Notes: generated by a model from the sequence alone, not told the origin. A stretch of 64,000 nt of DNA from Ornithinimicrobium sp. F0845 (GCF_023015765.1 NZ_JALKAL010000008.1:98939-162938), one strand, 5' to 3'. Positions 54,187 through 64,000 are shown, counted from the stretch's first letter. Numbers and translations are program-made.

Positions 54187-54540
54187 ATGAAGGTGTGCAT
54201 CTTCGCTGGCGCCTGCGATGCTGCCGCCGCGCAAGAGGTGCTGCTCAGCCTTCCGGCCGACGCCTACGGCCAGGTCTACGTCGCTGACGACACCATGCCG
54301 CTCGGGGCTCCCGAGCGCGTCCAGATCAACCGGGTGACGTCCAGACCGGGTGCCTGCGCGATGGCGGAGGCACTGTCCGGCTGGTCGGCGGAGTGGCTGC
54401 CCGAGTGCGCCGCAGCGGCCGGTGAGAGCCCCACGGTGTGGGTCCTGCCCGGAGCGGCCGCCGCACTCGCCGCCGCCGACCACGAGAGCGTCACGCGCCT
54501 GATCACCGTGCTGCCCAGCAACCAGCTGATCCACGGCTAG
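54187..54540 (+). CDS. Small SIP-like (siderophore-interacting C-terminal-like) protein
   Basis: ATG at 54187 has GAGGA six bases upstream; a leaderless GTG at 54163 is possible, seven bases after TACACT. The 117-aa protein (MKVCIFAGACDAAAAQEVLL, SLPADAYGQVYVADDT) resembles the C-terminal Rossmann part of siderophore-interacting flavoproteins, which reads DETALPA…LEELPAG…V. The last part, PTVWVLPGAAAALAAADHES, is similar to the SIP 'WVAGE' end. It lacks the N-terminal flavin-binding barrel. The iron box upstream supports a role in iron uptake or siderophore iron release, but this is inference. Confidence 0.6.
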   Translation: MKVCIFAGACDAAAAQEVLLSLPADAYGQVYVADDTMPLGAPERVQINRVTSRPGACAMAEALSGWSAEWLPECAAAAGESPTVWVLPGAAAALAAADHESVTRLITVLPSNQLIHG

Positions 54541-54767
54541 ACACCCCGCCAGGCACGCGCACCGACCCACTCCTGTCGCTCGCACAGACCCATCCTGGTC
54601 AAGCAGGTGGGGTCGGCTGGTGGCCGCTGCCGGAACGGCGTTGTGCACAGCGCCTGGCAGGCAGCTGCCCTCGTCCACAGATCGAGCGACGACCTCGCTC
54701 GGTGAGGGCTCAGCGGCAAGCCTCGTCTCAGGGGAACAACCGGTTCCCGTGAGATGGAGGGATCACC
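54541..54767 (+). promoter_or_regulatory. Promoter region of the DUF4244/TadE operon with two TCCACA-like boxes
   Basis: TTGTGCACA (54641-54649) and TCGTCCACA (54671-54679) are spaced by exactly 30 bases, as are CTGTCCACA and GCGTCCACA before ssd. They are DnaA-box-like. The region holds no gene. GATGGAGGGATC before the ATG (54768) gives a good ribosome site. Confidence 0.4.
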
Positions 54768-54980
54768 ATGAGGAAGTCACTGGACCGCCGGCACGGCTGC
54801 AGGCGGTTGGGCGAGCAGCTCTCGGCTGCCCGTGAGGCGGGGATGACCACGGCGGAGTATGCAGTGGGCACAATCGCCGCGTGCGCGTTCGCCGCTCTGT
54901 TGCTGGCCATCGTCCAGTCGGGCGGTATCGAGTCACTGGTGACCAAGGTCATCAAGGCCGCCCTGTCGGTCTCGCTGTGA
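54768..54980 (+). CDS. DUF4244 protein, Flp-type pilin
   Basis: A 70-aa product with GGAGG upstream. It has a charged N-terminus (MRKSLDRRHGCRRLGEQLSA) and a short leader ending in G before MTTAEYAVGTIAACAFAALL, the prepilin-like helix. The conserved Glu in TTAEYA and the hydrophobic helix fit Flp pilins; the prepilin cleavage should fall after the Gly. It likely makes the Tad pilus shaft. It overlaps the next gene by four bases. Confidence 0.85.
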   Translation: MRKSLDRRHGCRRLGEQLSAAREAGMTTAEYAVGTIAACAFAALLLAIVQSGGIESLVTKVIKAALSVSL

Positions 54981-55348
54981 GCAGGTGCGGGCGTCGTCAC
55001 GAGGACGGCATGGCGACCGCCGAGCTGGCGATCGCCATCCCGGCCCTCGTGGCGGTGCTCGCGCTCTGCCTGAGCGGGCTCGGTCTGGCGGTCGACCAGA
55101 TCCGGTGCGTGGACGCCGCTCGGATCGCGGTCAGGGCGGCGGCCCGAGGCGAGCCGACCGAGGTCGTGCAGGAGCTGGCGCTGCAGGTCGCCCCGGAAGG
55201 AGCCTCCGTGGAGGTGGACCACTCCGGTGACCGGGTCCGCGTCTCGGTGAGCGTGCCGGCCCGCACCCGTTTCCTACCTGGCCTTCCGAAGGCGAGTGCG
55301 ACGGTCGAGGCTGTGCTCGAACCGGTTGCGCGGATGGGATCACCATGA
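54977..55348 (+). CDS. TadE-family pseudopilin
   Basis: GTG at 54977 overlaps the pilin gene stop (GTGA). The 123-aa product has a short basic leader (VSRCGRRHEDG) followed by MATAELAIAIPALVAVLALC, the prepilin-like helix with Glu at position 5 of the mature form. The C-terminal part is beta-rich. TadE proteins are minor pilus subunits. It overlaps the next gene by 4 bases. Confidence 0.86.
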   Translation: MSRCGRRHEDGMATAELAIAIPALVAVLALCLSGLGLAVDQIRCVDAARIAVRAAARGEPTEVVQELALQVAPEGASVEVDHSGDRVRVSVSVPARTRFLPGLPKASATVEAVLEPVARMGSP

Positions 55349-55725
55349 TGCGCGACCCGGAGCGTGGCTCGGGGACCGTCCTGGGCATTGGCGCGATCCT
55401 GCTCCTGATGTCCCTGCTGGTGGCCTTCCTCATCCTCGCCGCCGCGCTGCAGGCGAGTCTGCAGGCCCGTGCCGCCGCCGATGCCGCGGCACTCGCTGGG
55501 GCAGCGGTGCTCCTCGAGGGCGGGAGCACGGACGCCGCGTGCAGCGCTGCGACGGAGCTGGCCGAGGCCAACGGGGCCGAACTGACCGCCTGCTCGCCCA
55601 GCGAGGACACGCAGACCGTGGCGGCCACGCTGCGCGTCGAGGTCGCGATGCCCGTGCCTGTGCTGGAGGGTGCGCGGGCCCGGGCAGTCGCCGTGGCGGG
55701 CGCGGTGCCGGACACGGCCGGCTGA
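55345..55725 (+). CDS. Rv3654c-like TadE-like protein
   Basis: The 126-aa product begins MMRDPERGSGTVLGIGAILL, with GSGTVLG preceding a helix (LLMSLLVAFLILAAALQASL), and then AAADAAALAGAAVLLEGGST. The family is called 'Rv3654c family TadE-like protein' and follows TadE in the Tad loci of actinobacteria. It may be an accessory pseudopilin or be secreted. Two Cys, AACSAATE and LTACSPSE, may form a bridge. ATG at 55345 is used, with another at 55348. Confidence 0.82.
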   Translation: MMRDPERGSGTVLGIGAILLLMSLLVAFLILAAALQASLQARAAADAAALAGAAVLLEGGSTDAACSAATELAEANGAELTACSPSEDTQTVAATLRVEVAMPVPVLEGARARAVAVAGAVPDTAG

Positions 55726-55731
55726 CCAGTC

Positions 55732-56253
55732 TCAGGCGCGGCGGGCGCCGCCCGGGGGGTCGTCGCTCCGGTGGTCGCTGGGCAGGTCGATCGAGGAGTG
55801 GTCCTCGTCCACGGTGCTCGACCCTCTCGGTGCGGTCGTGGGGGAGCCCGAGCCTGACCGAACGTCTGACGAGGCAGGTGCAGGCGGAGGCGGGACCTCA
55901 CGGTCATAGGGTGCGCGGTCCGTGTCATGAGACGCGCGGTCCGTGTCATGAGGCGCGCGGTCACGTTCGACGGGGCTCGCATCCCGGGGCGGGCGCTCCT
56001 CCACCGCCTTGCGCAGCTCCTTGACCTCGCGCTGCCGACGGCGGCTGGCCCGCAGCCCCATGGTCGCCAGGAGCAGGCCGAGGACCAGAACGACCAGGGT
56101 GGCCGCTCCGAGCAGATAGAGCTGAAGAGACGTCAGTTCCACGGTGAAGACGCCGAGGTCGATCTGCAGCGGCTCCAGGTCACTGGTGCCGAAGAAGAGA
56201 TAGCCGAAGACCACGAGCGCCACGATGACCAGCGCGAGTCCGAGGATGAGCAT
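55732..56253 (-). CDS. LapA-like small membrane protein with repeated charged tail
   Basis: The 173-aa product has two N-terminal helices (MLILGLALVIVALVVFGYLF, LQLYLLGAATLVVLVLGLLL) in the LapA/DUF1049 arrangement, then a basic stretch (RASRRRQREVKELRKAVEER). The tail has three near-identical hexamers (APHDTDR, ASHDTDR, APYDRE), encoded by repeats at about 55911-55965, and is otherwise Pro/Ser/Asp-rich. The function is unknown. It is convergent with the Rv3654c-like gene. Confidence 0.65.
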   Translation of the reverse strand: MLILGLALVIVALVVFGYLFFGTSDLEPLQIDLGVFTVELTSLQLYLLGAATLVVLVLGLLLATMGLRASRRRQREVKELRKAVEERPPRDASPVERDRAPHDTDRASHDTDRAPYDREVPPPPAPASSDVRSGSGSPTTAPRGSSTVDEDHSSIDLPSDHRSDDPPGGARRA

Positions 56254-56432
56254 CAGTTCGCCTCCACGAGTTGCCGTCGACCTGGACGATTCGTGTTGAC
56301 ACTAGCCGCGGTGCTGGGGGAGCGCCTGTCCGCGATGCGGGTCGTCACGGTGGGCTTTCACCGTGCGGGTCTCCGCGGTGGGTGAGTCGTCGGCGTGGGT
56401 AGTGGGCACGGTGAGCCGTCCACCCCGATCGG

Positions 56433-58724
56433 TCAGCGACCGGTGAGCAGGTGGTCCAGCACCCCGACGGCACCGGGCTTGCTCAGCGGGTCGTTGCCGT
56501 TGCCGCACTTCGGCGACTGCACGCAGGAGGGGCAGCCGGCCGCACACGCACAGGCGCGCACCGCCTCCAGCGTCGCCGTCAGCCACACCTCGGCCTGCCG
56601 GAACCCCTGCTCGGCGAAGCCGGCGCCGCCCGGGTGCCCGTCGTAGACGAGCACCGTCGGCAGTCCGGTGTCGGGGTGCAGCGCGGTCGAGACCCCGCCG
56701 ATGTCCCACCGGTCGCACGTGGCGATGAGCGGCAGCAGCCCGATGGAGGCGTGCTCGGCGGCGTGCAGCGCGCCGGGGATCTCGGCCTCGCCGATGCCGG
56801 CCAGGGCCAGCTCGTCCTCCGGGAGGGTCCACCAGACCGCGACCGTGCTGAGCGTGCGCCGCGGCAGGTCCAGCGGGTGCTCACCGATCACCTCCCCGGT
56901 GGGGAGCCGGCGCAGGAACGAGGTGACCTGGGTGGTGACCTCTACCGACCCGAAGCAGAGGTGGCCCGGTCCCCACCACACCTCGCGTGCGGTGGACAGG
57001 ATGTGGAACTCGCTGACCGACCGGGCCTGGGTGCTCCATCCGGGGTCCCCGGCGACCACCTGCGCGGCCGCATTGGCCAGATTGAGCTCGGTGACGACAT
57101 ACTGCTGGCCCTGGTGGAGATAGACGGCTCCGGTGTGCACCGCCGCGTCCGCCCGGGCCTCCTCCACGGTGCCGAGCACCCGCCCGGTGCGACTCTCCAC
57201 GATGCGCACGGTCTGCCCGATGCCGCGCAACTCCACGTGGTCGCTGGGGCGGTCCGGGCGCGCCCAGTACCAGCCGGCCGGTCGTCGGCGCAGCACGCCC
57301 CCCGCGACGAGGGCCTCAGCGAGGGCCGGGACGCTCGGCCCGAACCACTCTGTGTCGGCCTCCGTCAGGGGGAGCTCCGCGGCCGCAGCCGCCAGGTGGG
57401 GCGTCAGCACGTGCGGGTTCTCCGGGTCGAAGACGCTGGCCTCCACGGGCGCCTCGAACACCGCCTCCGGGTGGTGCACCAGGTAGGTGTCGAGCGGGTC
57501 GTCGGAGGCGACCAGGACCGCGAGGGACTCCGCCCCCGCCCGCCCGGCCCGCCCCGCCTGCTGCCAGAGCGAGGCGCGCGTCCCCGGCCAGCCCGCGATC
57601 AGCACGGCGTCGAGGCCCTCGATGTCGATGCCGAGCTCCAGTGCGGTCGTCGCGGCCAGACCGAGCAGGTCCCGGTCCCGCAGGGCCCGCTCCAGCTCGC
57701 GCCGCTCCTCGGGGAGGTAGCCGCCGCGGTAGGCCGCGATCCGCGGCGCGAGTGCCGGGTTGACGTCCGCCAGGTCGCGTCGGGTCGCCGCGGCCACCGC
57801 TTCCACCCCGACCCGCGAGCGGGCGAAGGCCACCGTCTGCACGTCCTGCAGCACCAGGTCGGCCAGCAGCGAGGACGTCTCGGACACGGCGCTGCGGCGG
57901 GTGTCCTCGCTGAGCATCGGCGGCTCCCAGAGCGCGAAGGTGGTCGCCTCGCGCGGCGAGCCGTCCCGGGTCACCGCCGTCACCTCCTGCCCGATCAGGG
58001 CACCGGCCAGGGTTGCCGGATCCGCGACGGTGGCCGAGGCGAACAGCACGGTGGGGCGGGACCCGTAGCGCGCCGCGACTCTCAGCAACCGGCGCAGCAC
58101 GGCCGAGACGTGGGACCCGAAGACGCCGCGGTAGACGTGGCACTCGTCGACCACGACAAAGCGCAGCGCCCGCAGGAAGGGCGCCCAGTGCCGGTGCCCG
58201 GGCAGCAGCCCGTGGTGCACTAAGTCGGGATTGGACAGCACGTAGTGCGCGTGGTCACGGATCCAGCGCCGCTCGTCGGGCGGGGTGTCCCCGTCGTAGA
58301 CGGCGGCTCGGACGCCGGGCACCGCCATCGCCTCGAGCCGGGCCAGCTGGTCGGCTGCCAGCGCCTTGGTCGGTGCCAGGTAGAGAGCGGTCGCGCCACG
58401 CCCGGTCGGGGCGTGACTGCCCTCGGCGAGGGCCGTGAGCACCGGCAGCAGGAAGCCGAGGGACTTGCCCGAGGCCGTCCCCGTCGCGCAAACAGTATGT
58501 CGTCCGGCCCGGGCCAGCGCGGCCACCTCGGCCTGGTGGGACCACAGGTGAGTGATCCCCGCACCGGACCACGCGGCATACACCCCGGGGTCGACCCAGG
58601 TGGGCCACGGGACGAGCTCGGCTTCCCGGCGCGGCAGGTGCCGAACGTGCACCAGCCGTTCCTCACGCGCCCCACGGGCCAGGTGGGCCAGTGCGGTGCG
58701 GGCGTCGAAGGGGGTGCCGGGCAT
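56433..58724 (-). CDS. DEAD/DEAH-box helicase with C-terminal DUF1998 (YprA/MrfA type)
   Basis: ATG at 58724 starts a 763-aa protein. Helicase motifs: Q-motif-like THLWSHQAEVAALARAGRHT; I VCATGTASGKSLGFLLPVLT; Ia LAPTKALAADQLARLE; II VVVDECHVYRGVFGSH (DECH); III LFASATVADPATLAGAL; IV-VI TVAFARSRVGVEAV, GLAATTALELGIDIEGLDAV, QAGRAGRAGAESLAVLVA. The C-terminal DUF1998 has the four-Cys zinc site CACAAGCPSCVQSPKCG. Homologous MrfA of Bacillus repairs mitomycin-type damage. It is divergent from hppA. Mycobacterial Rv3649 is syntenic. Confidence 0.9.
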   Translation of the reverse strand: MPGTPFDARTALAHLARGAREERLVHVRHLPRREAELVPWPTWVDPGVYAAWSGAGITHLWSHQAEVAALARAGRHTVCATGTASGKSLGFLLPVLTALAEGSHAPTGRGATALYLAPTKALAADQLARLEAMAVPGVRAAVYDGDTPPDERRWIRDHAHYVLSNPDLVHHGLLPGHRHWAPFLRALRFVVVDECHVYRGVFGSHVSAVLRRLLRVAARYGSRPTVLFASATVADPATLAGALIGQEVTAVTRDGSPREATTFALWEPPMLSEDTRRSAVSETSSLLADLVLQDVQTVAFARSRVGVEAVAAATRRDLADVNPALAPRIAAYRGGYLPEERRELERALRDRDLLGLAATTALELGIDIEGLDAVLIAGWPGTRASLWQQAGRAGRAGAESLAVLVASDDPLDTYLVHHPEAVFEAPVEASVFDPENPHVLTPHLAAAAAELPLTEADTEWFGPSVPALAEALVAGGVLRRRPAGWYWARPDRPSDHVELRGIGQTVRIVESRTGRVLGTVEEARADAAVHTGAVYLHQGQQYVVTELNLANAAAQVVAGDPGWSTQARSVSEFHILSTAREVWWGPGHLCFGSVEVTTQVTSFLRRLPTGEVIGEHPLDLPRRTLSTVAVWWTLPEDELALAGIGEAEIPGALHAAEHASIGLLPLIATCDRWDIGGVSTALHPDTGLPTVLVYDGHPGGAGFAEQGFRQAEVWLTATLEAVRACACAAGCPSCVQSPKCGNGNDPLSKPGAVGVLDHLLTGR

Positions 58725-58881
58725 CGTGGCAACGGTATGTCCTGGCACCCACGGCCGAGTGTGTGGGATGTCACAGGTAGAGTCGCGCGCGGCCCCCGTT
58801 ACAGTGGCGGCCACAAGGCGCACTCACCAGAAACCGGCGCGCCCCGGTCGATCACGCCCGGGGCGGTCTCCAGGAGGACAC

Positions 58882-58940
58882 ATGCCCAACCCCTCGACCT
58901 GCTCGGGGTCCATCCCCTCGCGCTGCCCGGAGGTGCTGTC

Positions 58941-58944
<4 letters not shown>
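58882..58944 (+). CDS. 20-codon leader ORF coupled to hppA
   Basis: ATG at 58882 has a near-perfect AGGAGG eight bases upstream and codes for MPNPSTCSGSIPSRCPEVLS. Its TGA (58942-58944) overlaps the GTG start of the pyrophosphatase gene (GTGA), so translation of the two is probably coupled. Two Cys are seven residues apart (CSGSIPSRC). It may regulate hppA translation or be a small protein. No relative is known to me. Confidence 0.45.
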
Positions 58945-61217
<2,273 letters not shown>

Positions 61218-61265
61218 GAGAGGCGTGGGGGTCCGGATGATGCCGAGCCGGTGGGAGAGGCAGGA

Positions 61266-61306
61266 CGGTGTCGCCGCGGAGTCCACAGGGCTCCGCGGTG
61301 ACACCG
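61266..61306 (+). terminator. 16-bp hairpin after hppA
   Basis: CGGTGTCGCCGCGGAG (61266-61281) pairs with CTCCGCGGTGACACCG (61291-61306), one G-U, around a nine-base loop. It is 49 bases after the hppA stop with no T tract. It may act as a terminator or transcript-end structure. It argues that the next gene begins after it, at 61318. Confidence 0.55.
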
Positions 61307-61317
61307 CTGTCAGGGAC

Positions 61318-62265
61318 ATGGTCAGCGGCACGGGCCAGCGCAGCACCTCGGAACTGCTCCGTCACCTGCTGACCGGTGACTCGGCATACCGCCGCCGCTG
61401 GCGCGCCGAGGTGCGCCGGGCCTCTGCTCGGGACCCGCACCAGAGCGCCGTCGCGGCGGTCCTCGCCGACCACCTGTGGGACACGGGCGAGGTGCCCGAG
61501 TCCGACACCGACCTGCCGCGGCGTCTCAAGGACGTCGTGGCCCGGGCCGTCAGTGGTCGGGGCATCTCACACCAGACGCTGGGCTGGTTCGTCCGGGCCT
61601 TCGACATGAAGGACGAGCACGAGCGGGCGCTCTGGCAGCAGCTGGAGGCCGATCTGAGGGCGGACCCGCCGGCCGTGCCCGGCGGTCCTCGCCGCCGAGC
61701 CTCGCCGGTCCCTCCCGAGCACCCGGAGAATCCGCAGACCTCCGCGTCCTACCGGACACAGTCGCTGATCGAGCAGTTCGAGGTGGGCGCGGACCGGTCC
61801 CGGCGCAGACACGCACTGGAGCACATCATCCGTGCCCAGGGCCTGGTGGAGCGGGTCACCTACCGCTTCGACACCCCGGAGGTGCGGGTGGAGGTCGCCC
61901 GCGGGGGCGTCCCCGGGCCGTTGCGGGCGGACGACGCTCCCGGCATGTTCCGCATCGACATCGAGCTGCCCGCCCCCCTGGAGCCCGGGCAGACGACGGT
62001 GCTGGAGACCATCGCCACCTATCCCGCCGGTGGACCGGTCACCCACCACTTCCGGCGCGGTCTGCGGGAGACGGCCGGCGGGGTGTCCCTGGAGGTCCGC
62101 TTCGACCCGGATGCCGTGCCCGAGCGGGTGCGCTGGGTCGAGCTGGTCGATGCGGGGACCGGGGTCGCGGCCACCGAGGAGGTGCCTCTGCCGCCGGACC
62201 ACGTCGTCCACCGATTCCTGACCCCAGCGAGGGACTGCGCGGTCGGCTTCGAGTGGGACTGGTGA
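61318..62265 (+). CDS. Hypothetical protein with N-terminal helical domain
   Basis: ATG at 61318 (MVSGTGQRSTSELLRHLLTG) is favoured because the hairpin at 61266-61306 lies upstream; ATG at 61237 or GTG at 61225 would extend the protein through that hairpin by 27-31 residues. The 315-aa product has RRRWRAEVRRASARDPHQSA, AVAAVLADHLWDTGEVPESD and GISHQTLGWFVRAFDMKDEH, which resemble XRE-like or other helical N-terminal regions of actinobacterial hypothetical proteins. The C-terminal ~180 residues are beta-rich (VTYRFDTPEVRVEVARGGVP, GMFRIDIELPAPLEPGQTTV). It overlaps the methyltransferase start by four bases. The function is unknown. Confidence 0.6.
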   Translation: MVSGTGQRSTSELLRHLLTGDSAYRRRWRAEVRRASARDPHQSAVAAVLADHLWDTGEVPESDTDLPRRLKDVVARAVSGRGISHQTLGWFVRAFDMKDEHERALWQQLEADLRADPPAVPGGPRRRASPVPPEHPENPQTSASYRTQSLIEQFEVGADRSRRRHALEHIIRAQGLVERVTYRFDTPEVRVEVARGGVPGPLRADDAPGMFRIDIELPAPLEPGQTTVLETIATYPAGGPVTHHFRRGLRETAGGVSLEVRFDPDAVPERVRWVELVDAGTGVAATEEVPLPPDHVVHRFLTPARDCAVGFEWDW

Positions 62266-63827
62266 GCCGACCACGGAACACGCGCGGCCCGGGCGGTGGG
62301 AGCCCGAGCCCACGCGTGCCCTCGGGAAGCGCCGACCAGCTCGACGACCTGCGTGCCGACCTGCTGGAGACCGGCTACACGACCGAGCGTCTCGCGGAGG
62401 TGCTCGGCCCGCTGGCCTCGGCAGCCCTGCACCGGGACCAGGTCCTGCCGGTCCGGCGCGCCCTCGCGGCCACCAGCGCCCCGGTGTCGGCCCTGGTGCG
62501 GCTCCTCGTCCTCGGCGAGGAGGTCCCCGTCGCGGACGTCGCCGCGGCCGTCCCCCGCACCGGTGTCGCGGGTCTGCTCGACCTGGGCCTCGCCGTCACG
62601 GACGTGGAGGGCGCTGCGGAGACTGCCGGTGCCCTGCTGCGAGGCACGTGCGACCTGCGTCCCTACGGTGACGACCAGCACGACTGGTGGTTGGCGTCCG
62701 ACCTCTCCGAGCTGGCCCTGGGTGAGCCGCTGCCGACCGACCACGTGCTGGGGGTGGGCGGAGCCTCGACCACGCTGGCCTCGTGGACGCCCCGGCCCCG
62801 CGTGGCGCGCGCCCTCGACCTGGGCACCGGCTGCGGCGTCCAGGCGGTGCACCTGAGCACGCACGCCGACCGGGTCGTCGCCACGGACCTGTCCGAGCGG
62901 GCACTCGGCTACGCCCGGTTCACCGCGCTGCTCAACGGGATCGACCTCGACCTGCGCGGCGGGTCGCTGCTCGAGCCGGTCGCGGGGGAGCGCTTCGACC
63001 TGGTCGTGTCCAACCCGCCGTTCGTGATCACCCCGCGCAGCCCGGACGTCCCGCTCTATGAGTACCGCGACGGTGGCGCCCCCGGCGACGCCATCGTCGC
63101 GGGGCTGGTCCGCGACCTCGGGTCCGTCCTGGCCGCGGGTGGCATCGCCCAGCTCCTGGGCAACTGGGAGCTGCGGGAGGACGAGACATGGACCGACCAC
63201 GTGGGCGCCTGGCTGGAGGGCACCGGCCTGGACGCGTGGGTGATCCAGCGGGAGGACCAGGACGTCGCGGAGTATGCCGAGACCTGGGCACGCGACGGAG
63301 GTCACCGGCCGGGGAGCGCCGGGTTCGAGGACCTGTATGCCGCGTGGCTGGATGACTTCGCGGCCCGCGGCATCGAGCGGGTCGGGTTCGGGGTGATCAC
63401 CCTGCAGCAGCCGACGACCGAGCGCGACCCCTTCCGGTATCTGGAGGACCTGCGCGGTCCGGTGGAGCAGCCGGCCGGTCCCGCGATCCTCGCCGGACTG
63501 CGGGCCCGGACCTGGCTCGCAGAGCACACTGAGGCCGAGTTGCTCGGCACTCCGTGGTCCGTGGCCCCGGACGTGACCGAGGAGCGCGTGGGGCGCCCCG
63601 GCCAGCCGGACCCGATGGTGATCCAGCTGCGCCAGGGCGGTGGGCTGCGGCGCCCTGTGCGCCTCGACACGGTCGGTGCGGGACTCGTCGGCGCCAGTGA
63701 TGGCGAGCTCACCCCTGCTCAGATCGTGCGGGGCATCGCCGTGCTGACCGAGCAGTCTGCCGACGACCTGGAGGCCCAGGTCGTGCCGACGCTGCGGACC
63801 CTGGTGGCCGACGGGCTGCTGCAATAG
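62262..63827 (+). CDS. Class I SAM-dependent methyltransferase, HemK-like
   Basis: GTG at 62262 overlaps the previous stop (GTGA). The 521-aa product has an N-terminal ~150-aa domain (LRADLLETGYTTERLAEVLG) and the SAM motif ARALDLGTGCGVQAVHLSTH, then VVATDLSERALGYARFTALL. The catalytic NPPF loop is LVVSNPPFVITPRSPDV. The C-terminal ~200 residues form an extra domain (LRGPVEQPAGPAILAGLRAR, VADGLLQ at the end). NPPF/NPPY enzymes methylate the amide of Gln or Asn or N6 of adenine, so it could modify a ribosomal or release factor; the length is greater than HemK/PrmC. The substrate is unknown. Confidence 0.82.
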   Translation: MSRPRNTRGPGGGSPSPRVPSGSADQLDDLRADLLETGYTTERLAEVLGPLASAALHRDQVLPVRRALAATSAPVSALVRLLVLGEEVPVADVAAAVPRTGVAGLLDLGLAVTDVEGAAETAGALLRGTCDLRPYGDDQHDWWLASDLSELALGEPLPTDHVLGVGGASTTLASWTPRPRVARALDLGTGCGVQAVHLSTHADRVVATDLSERALGYARFTALLNGIDLDLRGGSLLEPVAGERFDLVVSNPPFVITPRSPDVPLYEYRDGGAPGDAIVAGLVRDLGSVLAAGGIAQLLGNWELREDETWTDHVGAWLEGTGLDAWVIQREDQDVAEYAETWARDGGHRPGSAGFEDLYAAWLDDFAARGIERVGFGVITLQQPTTERDPFRYLEDLRGPVEQPAGPAILAGLRARTWLAEHTEAELLGTPWSVAPDVTEERVGRPGQPDPMVIQLRQGGGLRRPVRLDTVGAGLVGASDGELTPAQIVRGIAVLTEQSADDLEAQVVPTLRTLVADGLLQ

Positions 63828-63863
63828 GCGTGCTGAAGTAGGCCTGCTGCAGGAGACACGCCG

Positions 63864-63900
63864 CGGCCCGGCCGCCCCCGTGGGTGGGGTGGCCGGGCCG
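63864..63900. terminator. Bidirectional hairpin terminator between convergent genes
   Basis: CGGCCCGGCC (63864-63873) pairs with GGCCGGGCCG (63891-63900), ten perfect pairs around a G/C-rich loop. It lies 37 bases after the methyltransferase stop and 23 bases beyond the stop of the minus-strand gene, so it can serve both transcripts. No T tract is seen. Confidence 0.6.
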
Positions 63901-63922
63901 TGGTGTGTGGGGGTGTTGGGTG

Positions 63923-64000
63923 TTAGCCGAAGTAGGCGGCTAGGTCGATCTGGATCTGGTTGGACACGGCCTGGGAGCCGCCGAGGATGATGATGCGTTG
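63923..64000 (-). CDS. C-terminal end of a cell-wall-binding-repeat (CWBR2) protein, cut by the window edge
   Basis: The minus frame ending with TAA (63925-63923) reads RIIILGGSQAVSN, then QIQIDLAAYFG. R(I/V)xxLGGxxAVS is the core of the cell wall binding repeat 2 (CWBR2), usually found in triplets at the C-terminus of secreted wall-anchored proteins. Only 25 codons are in the window and the rest lies to the right. No assignment of the enzymatic part is possible. Confidence 0.65.
   Translation of the reverse strand, partial: QRIIILGGSQAVSNQIQIDLAAYFG

Overview
This is a very GC-rich window from a high-GC Gram-positive bacterium. The compact, overlapping operons (ATGA, GTGA), frequent GTG/TTG starts, apparent leaderless starts with TANNNT boxes, a 6C RNA next to ssd, and gene order all point to Actinobacteria. 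The C50-carotenoid operon fits the Micrococcales best (an Intrasporangiaceae/Ornithinimicrobiaceae-like genus); that last step is inference. From about 29 kb rightward the order (metallophosphoesterase, PonA2-type PBP, two ArsA-like ATPases, DUF4177, RidA, NUDIX, MBL, Crp, nth, NUDIX, acs, 6C RNA, ssd-tadABC, DUF4244-TadE-TadE-like, YprA/MrfA-type helicase) closely follows the Mycobacterium tuberculosis Rv3683-Rv3649 block as I remember it. This part is therefore an ordinary chromosomal backbone with a few insertions.

Left edge (1-9.4 kb): the flank of a contractile injection system (CIS) locus. It holds the N-terminal 411 codons of the CIS AAA+ ATPase, the DUF4255 baseplate/cap-type protein, a divergent single-pass membrane protein of the CisA/'hydrolytic protein' type, a zinc-ribbon membrane protein with a discoidin-like end, two adjacent dynamin-like GTPases (the first with a matching zinc ribbon and a long acidic repeat linker), and a LuxR-type regulator whose receiver domain lacks a recognisable phospho-acceptor.

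9.6-25.8 kb: an M20 peptidase, then an apparently light-responsive island. One minus-strand operon encodes crtE-crtB-crtI-crtYe-crtYf-crtEb, a small membrane protein, a GT2 glycosyltransferase, idi and phr, that is, a glycosylated C50 carotenoid pathway plus photolyase. Upstream lies a B12-type light sensor of the CarH/LitR family. A divergent plus-strand run encodes a DUF4397 surface protein with an LADTG sorting signal, a class E/F sortase, an ECF sigma factor, a membrane anti-sigma factor, a TspO-like protein, a CPBP protease and an NAD(P)-binding protein. Three copies of GACAAACYNTNGACRA sit at the crtE promoter and in the carH/DUF4397 intergenic region, and are likely CarH operators.

26.5-29.0 kb: a decayed patch beside tRNA-Pro(CGG). 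It contains two ribbon-helix-helix antitoxin genes, one with a truncated toxin and one with a toxin carrying an in-frame stop, a DUF1214 pseudogene with several lesions, and a small hypothetical gene.

29.1-47.9 kb: housekeeping backbone (cell-wall PBP, ArsA-like pair, detoxification and repair genes, Crp regulator, acetyl-CoA synthetase, secreted AMIN-like protein, and a Fic-fold protein that has lost its catalytic residues). 48.3-55.7 kb: 6C RNA and the Tad/Flp locus, split by a D-2-hydroxyacid/glycolate oxidase-like gene, dps and a small SIP-like gene under a near-consensus DtxR/IdeR box. 55.7-64 kb: LapA-like membrane protein, DUF1998 helicase, a short leader ORF coupled to a K+-independent H+-pyrophosphatase, a hypothetical protein, a methyltransferase, and the C-terminal end of a cell-wall-binding-repeat protein at the right edge.
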